DNA from: Salinisphaera sp.
GTDB taxonomy: Bacteria > Pseudomonadota > Gammaproteobacteria > Nevskiales > Salinisphaeraceae
Assembly: GCF_002729955.1 (NCBI RefSeq)
Contig: NZ_PBYA01000005.1
Coordinates: forward strand, 8,067-64,463
Reading direction: 5' to 3'
DNA: 56,397 nucleotides
The position numbers were made by a program, and so were the translations under genes. How positions within the stretch are numbered: position 1 is the stretch's first letter; each line of letters starts with the position of its first letter. The notes below the pieces were generated by a model, which ran no database searches, was not told where the DNA came from, and worked only from the letters and a program-made list of their open reading frames with translations. Shown here one piece after another: positions 1 through 11,386 of this stretch.

Positions 1-14
1 AGAAGCCGACAACC

Positions 15-31
15 CCGACCCGCAGGGTCGG
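15..31 (-). terminator. Short hairpin beyond tRNA-Val, possible weak terminator
   Basis: Seven bases pair perfectly around a 3-nt loop (CCGACCC, GCA, GGGTCGG), and the hairpin lies downstream of the tRNA-Val transcribed on the minus strand. There is no T run, so a terminator role is a guess. Nothing else is recognised in 1-96. A short open frame crosses this stretch on the minus strand, but it is too short to name. Confidence 0.25.
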
Positions 32-96
32 TGGTGAGAATCCCGTCGATCGCCGTGATATCGAAACCACGGCACGACAACCAGAGATAAACAAAC

Positions 97-173
<77 letters not shown>

Positions 174-186
174 GTCGAGGTGCGAA

Positions 187-215
187 ACAATACCGGCGCG
201 GACGGGCCGAGGCAA
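187..215 (-). promoter_or_regulatory. Sigma70 promoter of tRNA-Val
   Basis: On the minus strand there is a -35 TTGCCT (215 to 210), a 17-bp spacer and a -10 TATTGT (192 to 187). The predicted start falls about 7 bases before the mature tRNA end at 173. Spacing and position fit a stable-RNA promoter; the assignment is by consensus only. Confidence 0.6.
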
Positions 216-253
216 CCCTTTACGGCAACATTTTCGCTTTTCGGTACGTTTGA

Positions 254-763
254 TTAAATCGCGCTCGGCGCACAGAAGGTTTGGGCCTGCGCGACCAGGG
301 CGTCGAGCGCATCGCCGCCATCGAGCTGAGGCAACGGCACATGGCGCTGGTCGAGCCAGGCCCGATGCCTGGCCAGTGTGCGCCCAGGACGATCGCCGCC
401 ATCATAGCCAGCCGCCCATTCGAGAAAACCCGGCCTGGCTTCGCCATAGCGCTGGCGTTCGCGCGCCTGCAGGCGGGCCATGCGCGTCGCGGGATCGGTA
501 CAAATAAAAATGATGCGATCAAAGGCTGTTTCCACGGCGTCGCCCCATCCCATCACCGACCCCGCCACCACGGCGCGCTCTGCCCGTGCCAAAGCCTCGA
601 GCAATCGCTGGGCGCGCTCGGCCGTGCCGTATTTGTACTGGAACGGCGGATCACTGGGCTTCCAGTAATAATCGTCTGCCTCGACCCAGGTCGCCGCCAT
701 ACGCCCGGCGAGTGCCTCGGCGAGCGTACTGGTACCTGAGCCCGGACCGCCGGTGACGAGCAC
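254..763 (-). CDS. P-loop NTPase, shikimate/adenylate kinase-like (AAA_18 type)
   Basis: This 169-residue protein opens directly with a Walker A loop (GGPGSGTST, residues 5-13) right after its first beta strand, as in small nucleotide or shikimate kinase-like folds. A DD pair near residue 29 and an Arg-rich lid region (RMARLQARERQRYGEARPG) fit a phosphotransferase. The substrate cannot be told. The start must be the GTG at 763, because a TAA lies in frame three codons upstream; AAGG precedes it. The gene lies 54 bp downstream of uvrB on the same strand and may be co-transcribed with it. It could also be a non-catalytic P-loop protein. Confidence 0.7.
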   Translation of the reverse strand: MLVTGGPGSGTSTLAEALAGRMAATWVEADDYYWKPSDPPFQYKYGTAERAQRLLEALARAERAVVAGSVMGWGDAVETAFDRIIFICTDPATRMARLQARERQRYGEARPGFLEWAAGYDGGDRPGRTLARHRAWLDQRHVPLPQLDGGDALDALVAQAQTFCAPSAI

Positions 764-817
764 ATGCCCTTACCTGGCTTCGGCGGCCACGAATGTCCGC
801 TCGTCAGCAGCGGTGGA

Positions 818-2839
<2,022 letters not shown>

Positions 2840-2992
2840 GAATATCCACGATTGGCACGATTGGCCCGAAAACAAGCGTCGTGCGAGACGGTTCAATCAC
2901 CTGCCCAGGGCCTACGTCGAGACACCCATGCCGGAGGCGCCGCCACTGTCGGACGGCTCACGCGTCGAACCGTAAAAATTTGCGATTCGTGC

Positions 2993-3021
2993 TTGCCAAA
3001 CGCATGGCAGTCCCCTAGCAT
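2993..3021 (+). promoter_or_regulatory. Sigma70 promoter of tRNA-Asn
   Basis: A -35 TTGCCA (2993-2998), a 17-bp spacer and a -10 TAGCAT (3016-3021) precede tRNA-Asn. The predicted start is near 3028, leaving a short leader before position 3064. Confidence 0.65.
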
Positions 3022-3063
3022 ACGCGGCCTTCGCTAGAGAGCGAACACAAGCGGATATCCGAT

Positions 3064-3139
3064 TCCCCGGTAGCTCAGTTGGTAGAGCGGGTGACTGTTA
3101 ATCACTAGGTCGGCGGTTCGAGCCCGTCCCGGGGAGCCA
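3064..3139 (+). tRNA. tRNA-Asn (anticodon GTT)
   Basis: The acceptor stem TCCCCGG pairs with CCGGGGA. The D arm is AGCTCAGTTGGTAGAGC, the anticodon stem-loop GGTGA-CTGTTAA-TCACT gives anticodon GTT (Asn), and the T arm contains GGTTCGAGCCC. Discriminator G and CCA are encoded at 3136-3139. The gene is a single unit with its own promoter and an immediate downstream terminator. Confidence 0.98.
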
Positions 3140-3164
3140 TCCCCACTTCGGATAATCCATGCAG

Positions 3165-3186
3165 GCCGGCAGATGCCGGCTTTTTT
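3165..3186 (+). terminator. Rho-independent terminator of tRNA-Asn
   Basis: The perfect stem GCCGGC-AGAT-GCCGGC is followed directly by six T residues, 25 bp after the tRNA 3' end. Confidence 0.9.
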
Positions 3187-3389
3187 GTGGGCGACGTTTT
3201 CTTCCGCTCACCCTCCCCGCACACAAGCTGCCATCGTCGCCCGCGTTTACGCCGCTGAGCGTGTCTGCGCGATCCGGTCGGCACGCGCAGCGCCGGTGTG
3301 TTCCTGACGATTCTCGCCGTTCCCAGAGTTGGGCCGATCGACCGCCGAGGCCGTCGATACGGGGGTCGCTTCCCGGTGCGCCGCCAAAT

Positions 3390-3431
3390 TTGATTTAGAT
3401 CAATTCGCTTGCCCGGCCCGGGGTCTAGCAT
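3390..3431 (+). promoter_or_regulatory. ANR/FNR-box promoter of the cbb3 operon
   Basis: TTGATTTAGATCAA at 3390-3403 is a perfect FNR-family palindrome (TTGAT-N4-ATCAA). A -10 element TAGCAT lies at 3426-3431, so the palindrome centre is about 41.5 bp before the predicted start near 3438. That is the classic class II activator layout. cbb3 oxidases are commonly switched on this way when oxygen falls. The binding protein itself is not encoded in the window. Confidence 0.88.
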
Positions 3432-3523
3432 CTGCGCGTCGCCGTACCCCGGCTCGCTGAGAACAATTCGAAATCGCAGCGAAAACCGGGGGTTGTCTGG
3501 TCTTGCAACCGCTGGAACGATCA

Positions 3524-4945
3524 ATGGACGCAACCCCGCGCTATAACGAAAAGGTGGTGCGCCAGTTTGCACTGGTCACCGTGTTCTGGGGGATTATCGG
3601 GATGGCCGTGGGGGTGTTGATCGCCGCCCAGCTGCTCTTCCCCTCCCTCAACTTTGATATCCCCTGGCTGACGTACAGCCGCCTGCGACCGCTGCATACG
3701 AACGCGGTGATTTTCGCGTTCGGCGGCTCGGGCCTGTTTGCCACCTCCTACTACGTGGTGCAACGCACCTGTCATGCCGGCCTGTTCGGCGACCGCTTCA
3801 AGCTGGCCGCCTTCACCTTCTGGGGCTGGCAGGCGGCCATCGTGGGGGCGGTGATCTCGCTGCCGCTGGGCCTGACGCAAGGCAAGGAATACGCCGAACT
3901 GATCTGGCCGATCGATATCCTGATCGCCGTCGTCTGGGTGGTCTACGCGATCGTGTTCTTCGGCACCATCGTCAAGCGCAAGACCAAACACATCTACGTG
4001 GCCAACTGGTTCTTCGGCGGCTACGTGCTCGCGGTCGCACTGCTGCATATCGTCAACAGCATCCAGATTCCCACTTCGTGGACGCATTCCTACCCGGTCT
4101 ATTCCGGCGCGGTCGATGCCATGGTCCAGTGGTGGTATGGCCATAACGCGGTGGGCTTTTTCCTGACCGCGGGCTTCCTCGGCATGATGTACTACTTCGT
4201 GCCCAAGCAGGCCGGCCGTCCGATCTATTCCTACCGGCTGTCGGTGGTGCACTTCTGGGCGCTGATCTCGGTCTATATGTGGGCCGGGCCGCACCATCTG
4301 CACTACACGTCGCTGCCGGAATGGGCACAGTCGCTGGGCATGGCGTTCTCGCTGATCCTGCTGGCGCCGTCCTGGGGCGGCATGATCAACGGCATCCTTA
4401 CCCTCTCGGGCGCCTGGCACAAGCTGCGCGACGATCCGATCATCCGCTTTCTGATCGTGTCGCTGTCGTTCTACGGCATGGCCACCTTCGAAGGCCCGAT
4501 GATGTCGATCAAGACGGTGAATGCGCTTTCGCACTACACCGACTGGACCATCGGCCATGTCCACGCCGGCGCGCTGGGCTGGGTCGCCTTCATCACCATC
4601 GGCTCGCTGTATGCGCTCATTCCGCGCCTGTACGGCAAGACGCAGATGTACAGCGTGAAGGCCATCAGCCTGCATTTCTGGGTGGCGACGATCGGCGTGG
4701 TGCTCTATATCGCCGCGATGTGGATCTCGGGTGTCATGCAGGGCCTGATGTGGGGCGCGAGCAACCCCGACGGCACGCTCACCTACAGCTTCATTCAGGC
4801 GCTGCAGGCGACCTACCCCTACTACGCGGTGCGGCTGCTGGGCGGTCTGCTGTTCCTCGCCGGCATGGTGATCATGGCCTGGAACACCTGGCGCACCATT
4901 TCCGGCCCGCATAGCGTCGCGCAAACCGCGCCGGCCACGGCTTAA
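3524..4945 (+). CDS. ccoN: cbb3 cytochrome c oxidase subunit I
   Basis: This is the catalytic subunit of the high-affinity cbb3 oxidase: an inner-membrane heme-copper protein that reduces O2 and pumps protons. The 473 residues contain about 12 membrane spans with the expected histidine-bearing helices ([46 protein letters not shown]). A TTG at 3503 would add seven residues; the ATG at 3524 ([10 protein letters not shown]) with GGA upstream gives a normal N-terminus. It is the first gene of the ccoNOQP-orf-ccoGHIS operon and lies behind a perfect ANR box. Confidence 0.97.
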   Translation: MDATPRYNEKVVRQFALVTVFWGIIGMAVGVLIAAQLLFPSLNFDIPWLTYSRLRPLHTNAVIFAFGGSGLFATSYYVVQRTCHAGLFGDRFKLAAFTFWGWQAAIVGAVISLPLGLTQGKEYAELIWPIDILIAVVWVVYAIVFFGTIVKRKTKHIYVANWFFGGYVLAVALLHIVNSIQIPTSWTHSYPVYSGAVDAMVQWWYGHNAVGFFLTAGFLGMMYYFVPKQAGRPIYSYRLSVVHFWALISVYMWAGPHHLHYTSLPEWAQSLGMAFSLILLAPSWGGMINGILTLSGAWHKLRDDPIIRFLIVSLSFYGMATFEGPMMSIKTVNALSHYTDWTIGHVHAGALGWVAFITIGSLYALIPRLYGKTQMYSVKAISLHFWVATIGVVLYIAAMWISGVMQGLMWGASNPDGTLTYSFIQALQATYPYYAVRLLGGLLFLAGMVIMAWNTWRTISGPHSVAQTAPATA

Positions 4946-4962
4946 TCGAGGGAGATCCATTC

Positions 4963-5580
4963 ATGGCATCGCATGAAGTAGTCGAAAAGAACATCGGTCT
5001 GATGGCCATCCTCGTCGTGCTCGTGGTGAGCATCGGCGGGCTGGTCGAAATCGTGCCGCTGTTCTTCTCTGCATCCACAACCCAGCCGGCCGAGGGCATC
5101 GAGCCCTACGGACCGCTGGAACTGGCCGGGCGCGATATCTACGTGCGCGAAGGCTGCTACAACTGCCACTCGCAGATGATCCGCCCGTTCCGCGCCGAAA
5201 CCGAGCGCTATGGCCACTACTCGGTAGCGGGCGAGTTTGTCTACGACCGCCCCTTCCAGTGGGGCTCCAAGCGTACGGGCCCGGACCTGGCCCGTATCGG
5301 CGGCCGCTATACCGACGAATGGCATCGCGCGCATCTGATGAACCCGCGCGACGTGGTACCGCAGTCGAACATGCCGGGCTTTCCCTGGCTGGCCGACAAC
5401 GAGGTCGACGCCGAGCAGGTGGCAACGCGCATGCGCGTTCAGAAGGACTGGCTGAACGTGCCCTACACCGACGCCCAGGTTGACGAGGCCCAGGCGGAGC
5501 TGGAGGGCAAGACCGAGATGCAGGCCGTCATCGCCTATCTGCAGCACCTGGGCACCAATTTCTCGGCGCAGGAGAAATAG
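4963..5580 (+). CDS. ccoO: cbb3 oxidase monoheme cytochrome subunit II
   Basis: CcoO is a membrane-anchored cytochrome c that passes electrons to CcoN. The 205 residues start with one N-terminal membrane anchor (residues about 11-35) and carry a single heme motif CYNCH at residues 65-69 inside the family signature [15 protein letters not shown] methionine-containing segment (SNMPGFPWL) supplies the likely sixth ligand. The gene follows ccoN by 17 bp with a GGGAGA ribosome site. Confidence 0.97.
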   Translation: MASHEVVEKNIGLMAILVVLVVSIGGLVEIVPLFFSASTTQPAEGIEPYGPLELAGRDIYVREGCYNCHSQMIRPFRAETERYGHYSVAGEFVYDRPFQWGSKRTGPDLARIGGRYTDEWHRAHLMNPRDVVPQSNMPGFPWLADNEVDAEQVATRMRVQKDWLNVPYTDAQVDEAQAELEGKTEMQAVIAYLQHLGTNFSAQEK

Positions 5581-5581
5581 C

Positions 5582-5752
5582 ATGACCGTCGGCACATTGA
5601 TGGGAATCATCACGCTCGTGTTCTTGGTGATGTTCCTTGGAATCGTCGTGTGGGCCTACAGCAGCCGCCGTCGCGCGGACTTCGATGAAGCCTCGCGTCT
5701 GCCTCTTAACGACAATGGCGATGACCGCCAGCATGGGGAGCGTCGGTCATGA
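5582..5752 (+). CDS. ccoQ: cbb3 oxidase small subunit CcoQ
   Basis: This 56-residue protein has one membrane helix (residues about 5-26, LMGIITLVFLVMFLGIVVWAY) and a basic-then-acidic cytosolic tail (SSRRRADFDEASRLPL), the usual CcoQ/FixQ form. It stabilises the oxidase complex in other species. It starts one base after the ccoO stop and overlaps ccoP by four bases (ATGA). Confidence 0.9.
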   Translation: MTVGTLMGIITLVFLVMFLGIVVWAYSSRRRADFDEASRLPLNDNGDDRQHGERRS

Positions 5753-6675
5753 GTAATTTCTGGAGTGTATTCATCACCGTCCTGGCACTGGCGAACATCG
5801 TCGGCTGCTTTCTGCTGATCCGCTGGACCGCCAAGCCGCGTCCCGGCGAGGCCTCGGCCGACGAGACCACGGGCCACGTCTGGGACGGCGACCTGATGGA
5901 GTACAACAAGCCGATGCCGCGCTGGTGGCTGTGGCTGTTCTACCTGACCATCATCTTCGCGCTGGGCTATCTGGTGCTCTATCCGGGGCTGGGCAAGTTC
6001 CAGGGCCTGCTGGGCTGGAGCCAGTACGACGCCTACGAAGAGCAGGTCGCCGAAGTCGAGCAACGCGTCGCGCCGCTGTTTGCCGAATATGCCGCCACGC
6101 CGATCCCGGCGCTCGCCGAGAACAGCGACGCAATGGACACCGGCCGGCGCCTGTTCGCCAACAACTGTGCGGTCTGCCACGGCTCGGACGCCCGCGGTGC
6201 GACCGGCTATCCGAACCTGACCGACAACGACTGGCTGTACGGCGGTGCCCCCGAGACGATCACGCAGACGATCCTCAACGGGCGCAGCGGCATGATGCCG
6301 GGCTGGAAGCCGGTACTCGGCGAGGACGGCGTCAAGGAAGTGGCAGCCTATGTGTACCAGCTCAACGGTCGCACGTCGCCCAACCCGGAACTCGTAGAAG
6401 CCGGCAAGGAGCGCTTCGCCGCGACCTGTGTGGGCTGTCACGGCATGGACGGTACGGGTAATCAGGCCATCGGCGCGCCCAACCTCACCGACGACGTGTG
6501 GCTGCACGGCGGTTCGATCGAGCAGATTCGCGACATCGTCGCTAATGGCCGTACGAACCAGATGCCCGCGCACGCCGACCTGCTCGGCGAGGATCGGGTG
6601 CACGTGCTCGCGGCCTATGTCTACAGCCTGTCGCATCCCGACGGAGCGGCATCCGCGCCCAGCGATAGCGAATAG
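5749..6675 (+). CDS. ccoP: cbb3 oxidase diheme cytochrome subunit III
   Basis: CcoP receives electrons from soluble or membrane cytochromes c and hands them to CcoO. The 308 residues show a short N-terminal helix, a second membrane helix (residues about 58-80) and two cytochrome c domains with heme motifs CAVCH (140-144) and CVGCH (227-231). Methionine ligand segments GMMPGW and NQMPAH follow each. The ATGA overlap with ccoQ implies translational coupling. Confidence 0.97.
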   Translation: MSNFWSVFITVLALANIVGCFLLIRWTAKPRPGEASADETTGHVWDGDLMEYNKPMPRWWLWLFYLTIIFALGYLVLYPGLGKFQGLLGWSQYDAYEEQVAEVEQRVAPLFAEYAATPIPALAENSDAMDTGRRLFANNCAVCHGSDARGATGYPNLTDNDWLYGGAPETITQTILNGRSGMMPGWKPVLGEDGVKEVAAYVYQLNGRTSPNPELVEAGKERFAATCVGCHGMDGTGNQAIGAPNLTDDVWLHGGSIEQIRDIVANGRTNQMPAHADLLGEDRVHVLAAYVYSLSHPDGAASAPSDSE

Positions 6676-6682
6676 GTATGCC

Positions 6683-6982
6683 ATGAAGAACACGACTTAC
6701 TACAAGCGTGACACCCGGCGTCGCATCCATATCTGGGGTGCGACGCTCTGGCCCGCGTTTCTGGTCGCCGGCGTGGGATCGATCGTGTTCTTCGCCAATA
6801 TCGATCCGGCAACGCTGCGCATGCAGACGTTGCCGGATATCGAACTCAGCCGCGAAGCCGGCTATGCGCTCGGCTTTCTCATGTTCTGGGCGATCGGCGC
6901 AGCCTCGAGCGCGTTGACCGTTGTTCTCATGCGTCGGCCCAGAACGACACGCCCCGACCCCACGCCACGTGATACGAAATGA
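6683..6982 (+). CDS. Small two-helix membrane protein between ccoP and ccoG
   Basis: I do not recognise this 99-residue protein. It has a basic N-terminus (YYKRDTRRRIH), one hydrophobic segment near residues 19-40 (ATLWPAFLVAGVGSIVFFA), a 25-residue loop, a second hydrophobic segment near residues 66-84 (GFLMFWAIGAASSALTVVL), and a Pro/Thr/Arg-rich tail. The ATG at 6683 is the first usable start after the ccoP stop; an ATG at 6678 runs into a stop at once. Its stop overlaps the start of ccoG by four bases, so it is an integral part of the cco operon. An assembly or accessory role is inferred from position only. Confidence 0.8.
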   Translation: MKNTTYYKRDTRRRIHIWGATLWPAFLVAGVGSIVFFANIDPATLRMQTLPDIELSREAGYALGFLMFWAIGAASSALTVVLMRRPRTTRPDPTPRDTK

Positions 6983-8409
6983 CGACCCGCCAGCAGACGC
7001 ATCGCAATAACCGCAAGGGCGCGTCCGCGGAGGCCGCACCGGTACAGCCGATCAGCATGTACCAGTCGCGGGCCAAGACCTACCCGCGCGAAATCAAGGG
7101 CTTTTATCAGCGCCTGCGCACGATCATGGTGTTCGTGCTGCTGGGCCTTTTCTATCTGTTGCCCTGGGTGCCCTGGAACGGTCGCCAGGCAGTGCTGTTC
7201 GACCTGCCTGCGCGTCAGTTTCATATCCTCGGTCTGACGTTCTGGCCCCAGGATTTCATCTACCTGACTCTGCTGCTGGTCATCTGTGCGCTGGGTTTGT
7301 TTTTCGTCACCGCCGTGGTCGGCCGGGTATGGTGCGGCTATGCCTGCCCGCAGACGGTCTGGACCGAGGTCTTCCTCTGGGTTGAAAGCAAGATCGAAGG
7401 CGACCGCATGCATCGCATCAAGCTCGATCGCGGGCCCTGGAACGCCGACAAGATCTGGCGCAAGACCACCAAGCACACGATCTGGGTGCTGCTCGGCTTG
7501 TGGACCGGCTTCACCTTCGTGGGTTTTTTCACCCCCATCACCGATCTCGGCGCGCGTTTTCTCACCCTCGATGTGGGCGGCTGGGAGCTGTTCTGGACGC
7601 TGTTCTACGGGTTCGCGACCTGGGGCAACGCCGGTTTCCTGCGTGAGAACGTCTGCCTGTACATGTGCCCCTATGCGCGCTTTCAGAGTGCGATGTTCGA
7701 TCGCGACACCTATACCGTGTCCTACGATCCGAACCGTGGCGAACCGCGGGGCCCGCGCAAGCGCAGCACGGATCCGCGCAGCGTGGGTCTGGGCGACTGT
7801 ATCGACTGCACCATGTGTGTTCAGGTCTGCCCGACCGGGATCGACATCCGCGAGGGCCTCCAGTACGAATGCATCAACTGCGGTGCCTGTGCCGATGCCT
7901 GCGATACCGTGATGGACCGCATGAACTACCCGCGCGGGCTGATTCGCTACACCAGCGAGAACGCACTCGAAGGCAAGCGCTCGTCGCTGCTGCGCCCGCG
8001 CGTGCTCATCTATGCCGCCCTGCTGGTCGTGCTCGCCTCGGCCTTCGTGCTGGGCATCGGCCTGCGCAATCCGCTGCGCATGGATATCCTGCCCGACCGC
8101 AACGCCCTTTATCGCGTAGTCGACGATACTCATGTGGCGAACGTCTACACCATCAAGCTCATGAACATGAGCCAAGAGCCGCGTCTGTATCGTGTCGAGG
8201 TCGAAGGCAACAACGCCTACTCGGTCGATACCGATCCGGAACGCGTGCGCGTTGCTCCGGGCGAAGTCCGCAACCTGCCCGCGCGTGTTGTCGTCGACAG
8301 CCGCGATGTCCAGGGTGGCGGGCATGACATCGTCCTGCGTGCGTATAGCGTCGATGGCCAGGTATCGGTCAGCGAGACCACGCGCTTTCATATGCCGATC
8401 AACCGGTGA
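6979..8409 (+). CDS. ccoG: cbb3 oxidase accessory iron-sulfur protein CcoG (RdxA/FixG)
   Basis: CcoG is a membrane ferredoxin-like reductase that in other bacteria helps keep copper reduced for cbb3 assembly. The 476 residues have several membrane helices, two FixG-type cysteine motifs in the membrane part (WCGYACPQTVW, CLYMCPYARFQ), and two ferredoxin clusters (CIDCTMCVQVCP and CINCGACADACD). A C-terminal Ig-like domain follows the last helix. It is coupled to its neighbours by 4-base overlaps at both ends. Confidence 0.95.
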   Translation: MTTRQQTHRNNRKGASAEAAPVQPISMYQSRAKTYPREIKGFYQRLRTIMVFVLLGLFYLLPWVPWNGRQAVLFDLPARQFHILGLTFWPQDFIYLTLLLVICALGLFFVTAVVGRVWCGYACPQTVWTEVFLWVESKIEGDRMHRIKLDRGPWNADKIWRKTTKHTIWVLLGLWTGFTFVGFFTPITDLGARFLTLDVGGWELFWTLFYGFATWGNAGFLRENVCLYMCPYARFQSAMFDRDTYTVSYDPNRGEPRGPRKRSTDPRSVGLGDCIDCTMCVQVCPTGIDIREGLQYECINCGACADACDTVMDRMNYPRGLIRYTSENALEGKRSSLLRPRVLIYAALLVVLASAFVLGIGLRNPLRMDILPDRNALYRVVDDTHVANVYTIKLMNMSQEPRLYRVEVEGNNAYSVDTDPERVRVAPGEVRNLPARVVVDSRDVQGGGHDIVLRAYSVDGQVSVSETTRFHMPINR

Positions 8410-8927
8410 ATACCATGTCGATGACCCAAACCGCTCGCCCCTGGTATCGCCACGTCTGGCCGTGGGCGCTGATGGCACCGCCGCTGGCCTCGGTGGTGTT
8501 CTGGGTGGTCATCATTACCACCATGGCCGGGCCGCCCGATCTGGTGGTGGAGGACTATGCCAAGGTTGCGCTGACCTATACCGAAGACGCCACCGCGCGC
8601 GAGGCCGCCGAACGGTTGCAGCTTAGCGCCAACGCCCAGGTCGATCGCGATACCGGCCGGGTCAGCCTGCGGGTGGACGGCTTCGAGCATGCGCCGGCGA
8701 CCCTGCGTCTGGCGCTGGTGCATGCCACCCGTGCCAGCGGCGATCAGACCATCGAACTCAAGCGCAACAGCGCGGGCATCTACCACGGCAGCACGGGTGC
8801 GCGCATTGTCGGCGATCGCGAGCTGCGGCTTGCGCCGGCCGACGGCGCCTGGATCGTGACCGGTCAGCTCGATGCCGACCACGCCAGCGTGCGCTTGGCC
8901 CCACACGGTGGAGTCGATAGCGCGTGA
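8406..8927 (+). CDS. ccoH: cbb3 oxidase assembly protein CcoH (FixH)
   Basis: This 173-residue protein has one N-terminal membrane helix (residues about 17-41, with WAL.PPLASVVFWVVIITT) followed by a periplasmic beta-rich domain, the FixH layout. CcoH contacts CcoN and is needed for stable oxidase assembly in studied species. The GTG at 8406 overlaps the ccoG stop; ATGs at 8415 and 8421 are alternative starts. Confidence 0.88.
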   Translation: MNTMSMTQTARPWYRHVWPWALMAPPLASVVFWVVIITTMAGPPDLVVEDYAKVALTYTEDATAREAAERLQLSANAQVDRDTGRVSLRVDGFEHAPATLRLALVHATRASGDQTIELKRNSAGIYHGSTGARIVGDRELRLAPADGAWIVTGQLDADHASVRLAPHGGVDSA

Positions 8928-11386
8928 GCGACGCCCGCGGCCATTGCTATCACTGTGGCGAGGCCTTGCCGAAAGGGCCGCTGCGCCATGTTGCGATCGC
9001 CGGCATCGACCAGCCCATGTGTTGTGCCGGCTGCGAGGCGGTGGCACGGCTGATCGACGAAGGCGGGTTGGGCGAGTTCTATCGTTTTCGCAGCGAATAC
9101 GCGCCCACCCCCGATAGCGCGCTGGCACAGGACGACGAATGGAACGCCTACGATCGCGAAAGCGTAGGCGAAAACTACGTGCGCACGCTCGACAACGGCC
9201 TGTGCGAAGCCGTTCTGATGCTGGAAAACATCACCTGCGCGGCCTGCAGCTGGCTGATCGAGCGCGTGCTCGTCGACGAGGCCGGCGTCGAACTCATCCA
9301 GGTCAATCCGGCCACCGGTCGCGCGATTCTGCGCTGGCAGCGCCAGACCGTTGCCCTGTCGACGCTGTTGCGGCGTATCGCGCAGTTGGGCTATCGCCCG
9401 CATCTGCTCAGCGCCGACCAGGCCGTACCGCTGTTCACCCGCGAACGCCGGGCCGCACTCAAGCGCCTGATCGTGGCCGGCCTGGGCATGATGCAGGTCA
9501 TGATGTATGCCGTCGCGCTCTATGCGGGGGCGATCTATCACGACATGGATGCCGACATCGCGCTGTTTCTGCGCGGGGTAAGCCTCATCGTGGCCACGCC
9601 GGTGCTGCTGTATTCGGGCATGCCGTTTCTGCGCGGCGCCTGGCGCGACCTGCGCGCGCGCCGACCGGGGATGGATGTGCCCGTGAGTCTGGCGATTGGC
9701 GGCGCCTATGTCGCCAGCGTCTATCATTTCTTCACCGGCGGCGAGATCTATTTCGACTCGGTGACGATGTTCGTCTTCTTTCTTACCACCGCGCGTTTTC
9801 TGGAAATGACTGCGCGCCACCGCGCCGCGATGGCGACCGGCGACAGCGCCCGTGCCCTGCCGGCCACCGCGCGTCGGATCGGCGCCCAGGGCGACACGGA
9901 AACCGTGCCGCTGGCCGAGCTGCGCGCGGGCGATCATGTCCGCGTGCCGGCCGGCGCGGTCGTACCCGGGGACGGGCGCATCCTCGCCGGCGAGAGCACA
10001 TTCGACGAATCACTGCTGTCCGGCGAGTTCATGCCAGCGCGCCACGGCGTCGACGAAACCGCCATCGCGGGCAGCCTCAATCTGGGCGCGAGCGTGGATG
10101 TCGAGCTTGAACGCATCGGCCAGAACACGCTCGTGGCCGGTATCGTGCGCCTGCTGGAACGCGCCCAGAGCGAGCGCCCGCGACTGGCCCTGCTCGCCGA
10201 CCGTATCGCCGGCGTATTCGTCTCTGCCGTGCTGCTGCTGGCCAGCGCCACCGGCCTGTACTGGTGGCAGGTCGCCCCGGATCAGGTCCTGCCGATCGTG
10301 CTGTCGGTGCTGGTGGTCACCTGCCCCTGTGCGCTGTCGCTGGCCACGCCCACGGCGCTGGTGGCGGGCACCGCATCGCTGGCACGGCGCGGCCTGCTCG
10401 TGGCCCGGGCGGGCGCTCTGCAGACGTTGGCCAACGCCGATCATCTGATTCTCGACAAGACCGGCACGCTCACCGAGGCGCGCCTCGGCATCGAACACGT
10501 CGAATGCCTGGGCAGCGACTACGACGACGCGCACTGTCGCCGGCTTGCCGCCGCGCTGCAGGCCCATTCGACCCATCCGATCGCGCGTGCCTTCGAACAG
10601 GATAGCCACGATGCGCTGCTCGCCGAGGATGTTCAGGAACACGCCGGCCACGGCATCGAGGGCACGGTGGACGGGCATCGCCTGCGTCTGGGCCAACCGG
10701 CCTGGCTGGGCCTGCCCGAACAGGCCGACGACGGCGGCACGCCGATCGTGCTGGAAATCGATTCGCGCCCGGCCGCTCGCTTTGTTCTGCAAGACACGCC
10801 GCGCCCACAGGCTGAAGGCGCACTGGCCGCCCTGCGCGAGTTCGGCCTGACCCTGGAAATCGCCAGCGGCGACAGCCCGGGCGCGGTCGCGGCCATGGCA
10901 CGGCGCATGGGCGTGGACAGCTGGTGTGCCCGCATGACGCCCGAAGACAAGCTCGCACGCCTTCGCAGCCTGCAGGCAAAAGGAAAGCGGGTGGTCATGG
11001 TCGGCGACGGCATCAACGATGCGCCCGTGCTCGGTGGTGCCGATGTGTCGGTGGCCATGGGCAGCGGCTCGGTGCTGGCCCAGGCCCAGGCCGACATGCT
11101 GCTCACCCGGGCCGAACTCGGCGATCTGGCCAGCGGCATCCGCATGGCACGTCGCACCATGCGCGTCGTGCGTCAGAATCTCGCCTGGGCGGCCTGCTAC
11201 AACCTGGTCGCCCTGCCCCTGGCAGCCGCGGGTATGGTGGCGCCTTGGATGGCCGCGCTGGGGATGTCGGCCAGTTCGCTGCTGGTGGTCGCCAACGCCG
11301 CCCGCCTTGCCCGTGCCGACCAGCAAACGCCCGTCGTAGCCGGCGAACAAATGCGCCCGACGCACCTGCCGGCGGTGTCGACATGA
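8924..11386 (+). CDS. ccoI: Copper-exporting P1B ATPase CcoI (FixI/CopA2 type)
   Basis: This P-type ATPase moves copper across the inner membrane to feed cbb3 oxidase. The 820 residues begin with a FixI-type cysteine domain (C8xxC11, CCAGC at 33-37), then a heavy-metal domain with CAAC at 105-108. The membrane metal motif TCPCALSLATPTAL, the phosphorylation motif DKTGTLT and the hinge GDGINDAPVLGGADV follow. The GTG start overlaps the ccoH stop (GTGA), and the stop overlaps ccoS. Its place in the cco operon argues for oxidase metallation rather than copper resistance. Confidence 0.95.
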   Translation: MSDARGHCYHCGEALPKGPLRHVAIAGIDQPMCCAGCEAVARLIDEGGLGEFYRFRSEYAPTPDSALAQDDEWNAYDRESVGENYVRTLDNGLCEAVLMLENITCAACSWLIERVLVDEAGVELIQVNPATGRAILRWQRQTVALSTLLRRIAQLGYRPHLLSADQAVPLFTRERRAALKRLIVAGLGMMQVMMYAVALYAGAIYHDMDADIALFLRGVSLIVATPVLLYSGMPFLRGAWRDLRARRPGMDVPVSLAIGGAYVASVYHFFTGGEIYFDSVTMFVFFLTTARFLEMTARHRAAMATGDSARALPATARRIGAQGDTETVPLAELRAGDHVRVPAGAVVPGDGRILAGESTFDESLLSGEFMPARHGVDETAIAGSLNLGASVDVELERIGQNTLVAGIVRLLERAQSERPRLALLADRIAGVFVSAVLLLASATGLYWWQVAPDQVLPIVLSVLVVTCPCALSLATPTALVAGTASLARRGLLVARAGALQTLANADHLILDKTGTLTEARLGIEHVECLGSDYDDAHCRRLAAALQAHSTHPIARAFEQDSHDALLAEDVQEHAGHGIEGTVDGHRLRLGQPAWLGLPEQADDGGTPIVLEIDSRPAARFVLQDTPRPQAEGALAALREFGLTLEIASGDSPGAVAAMARRMGVDSWCARMTPEDKLARLRSLQAKGKRVVMVGDGINDAPVLGGADVSVAMGSGSVLAQAQADMLLTRAELGDLASGIRMARRTMRVVRQNLAWAACYNLVALPLAAAGMVAPWMAALGMSASSLLVVANAARLARADQQTPVVAGEQMRPTHLPAVST

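Noticed and set aside
505-525. ATGATGCGATCAAA, like an FNR box
   Set aside because: Spacer is three rather than four bases, one half lacks the first T, and it lies inside a coding region.
2840-2960. Possible SOS (LexA) box before uvrB
   Set aside because: No CTGT-N8-ACAG or close variant was found.
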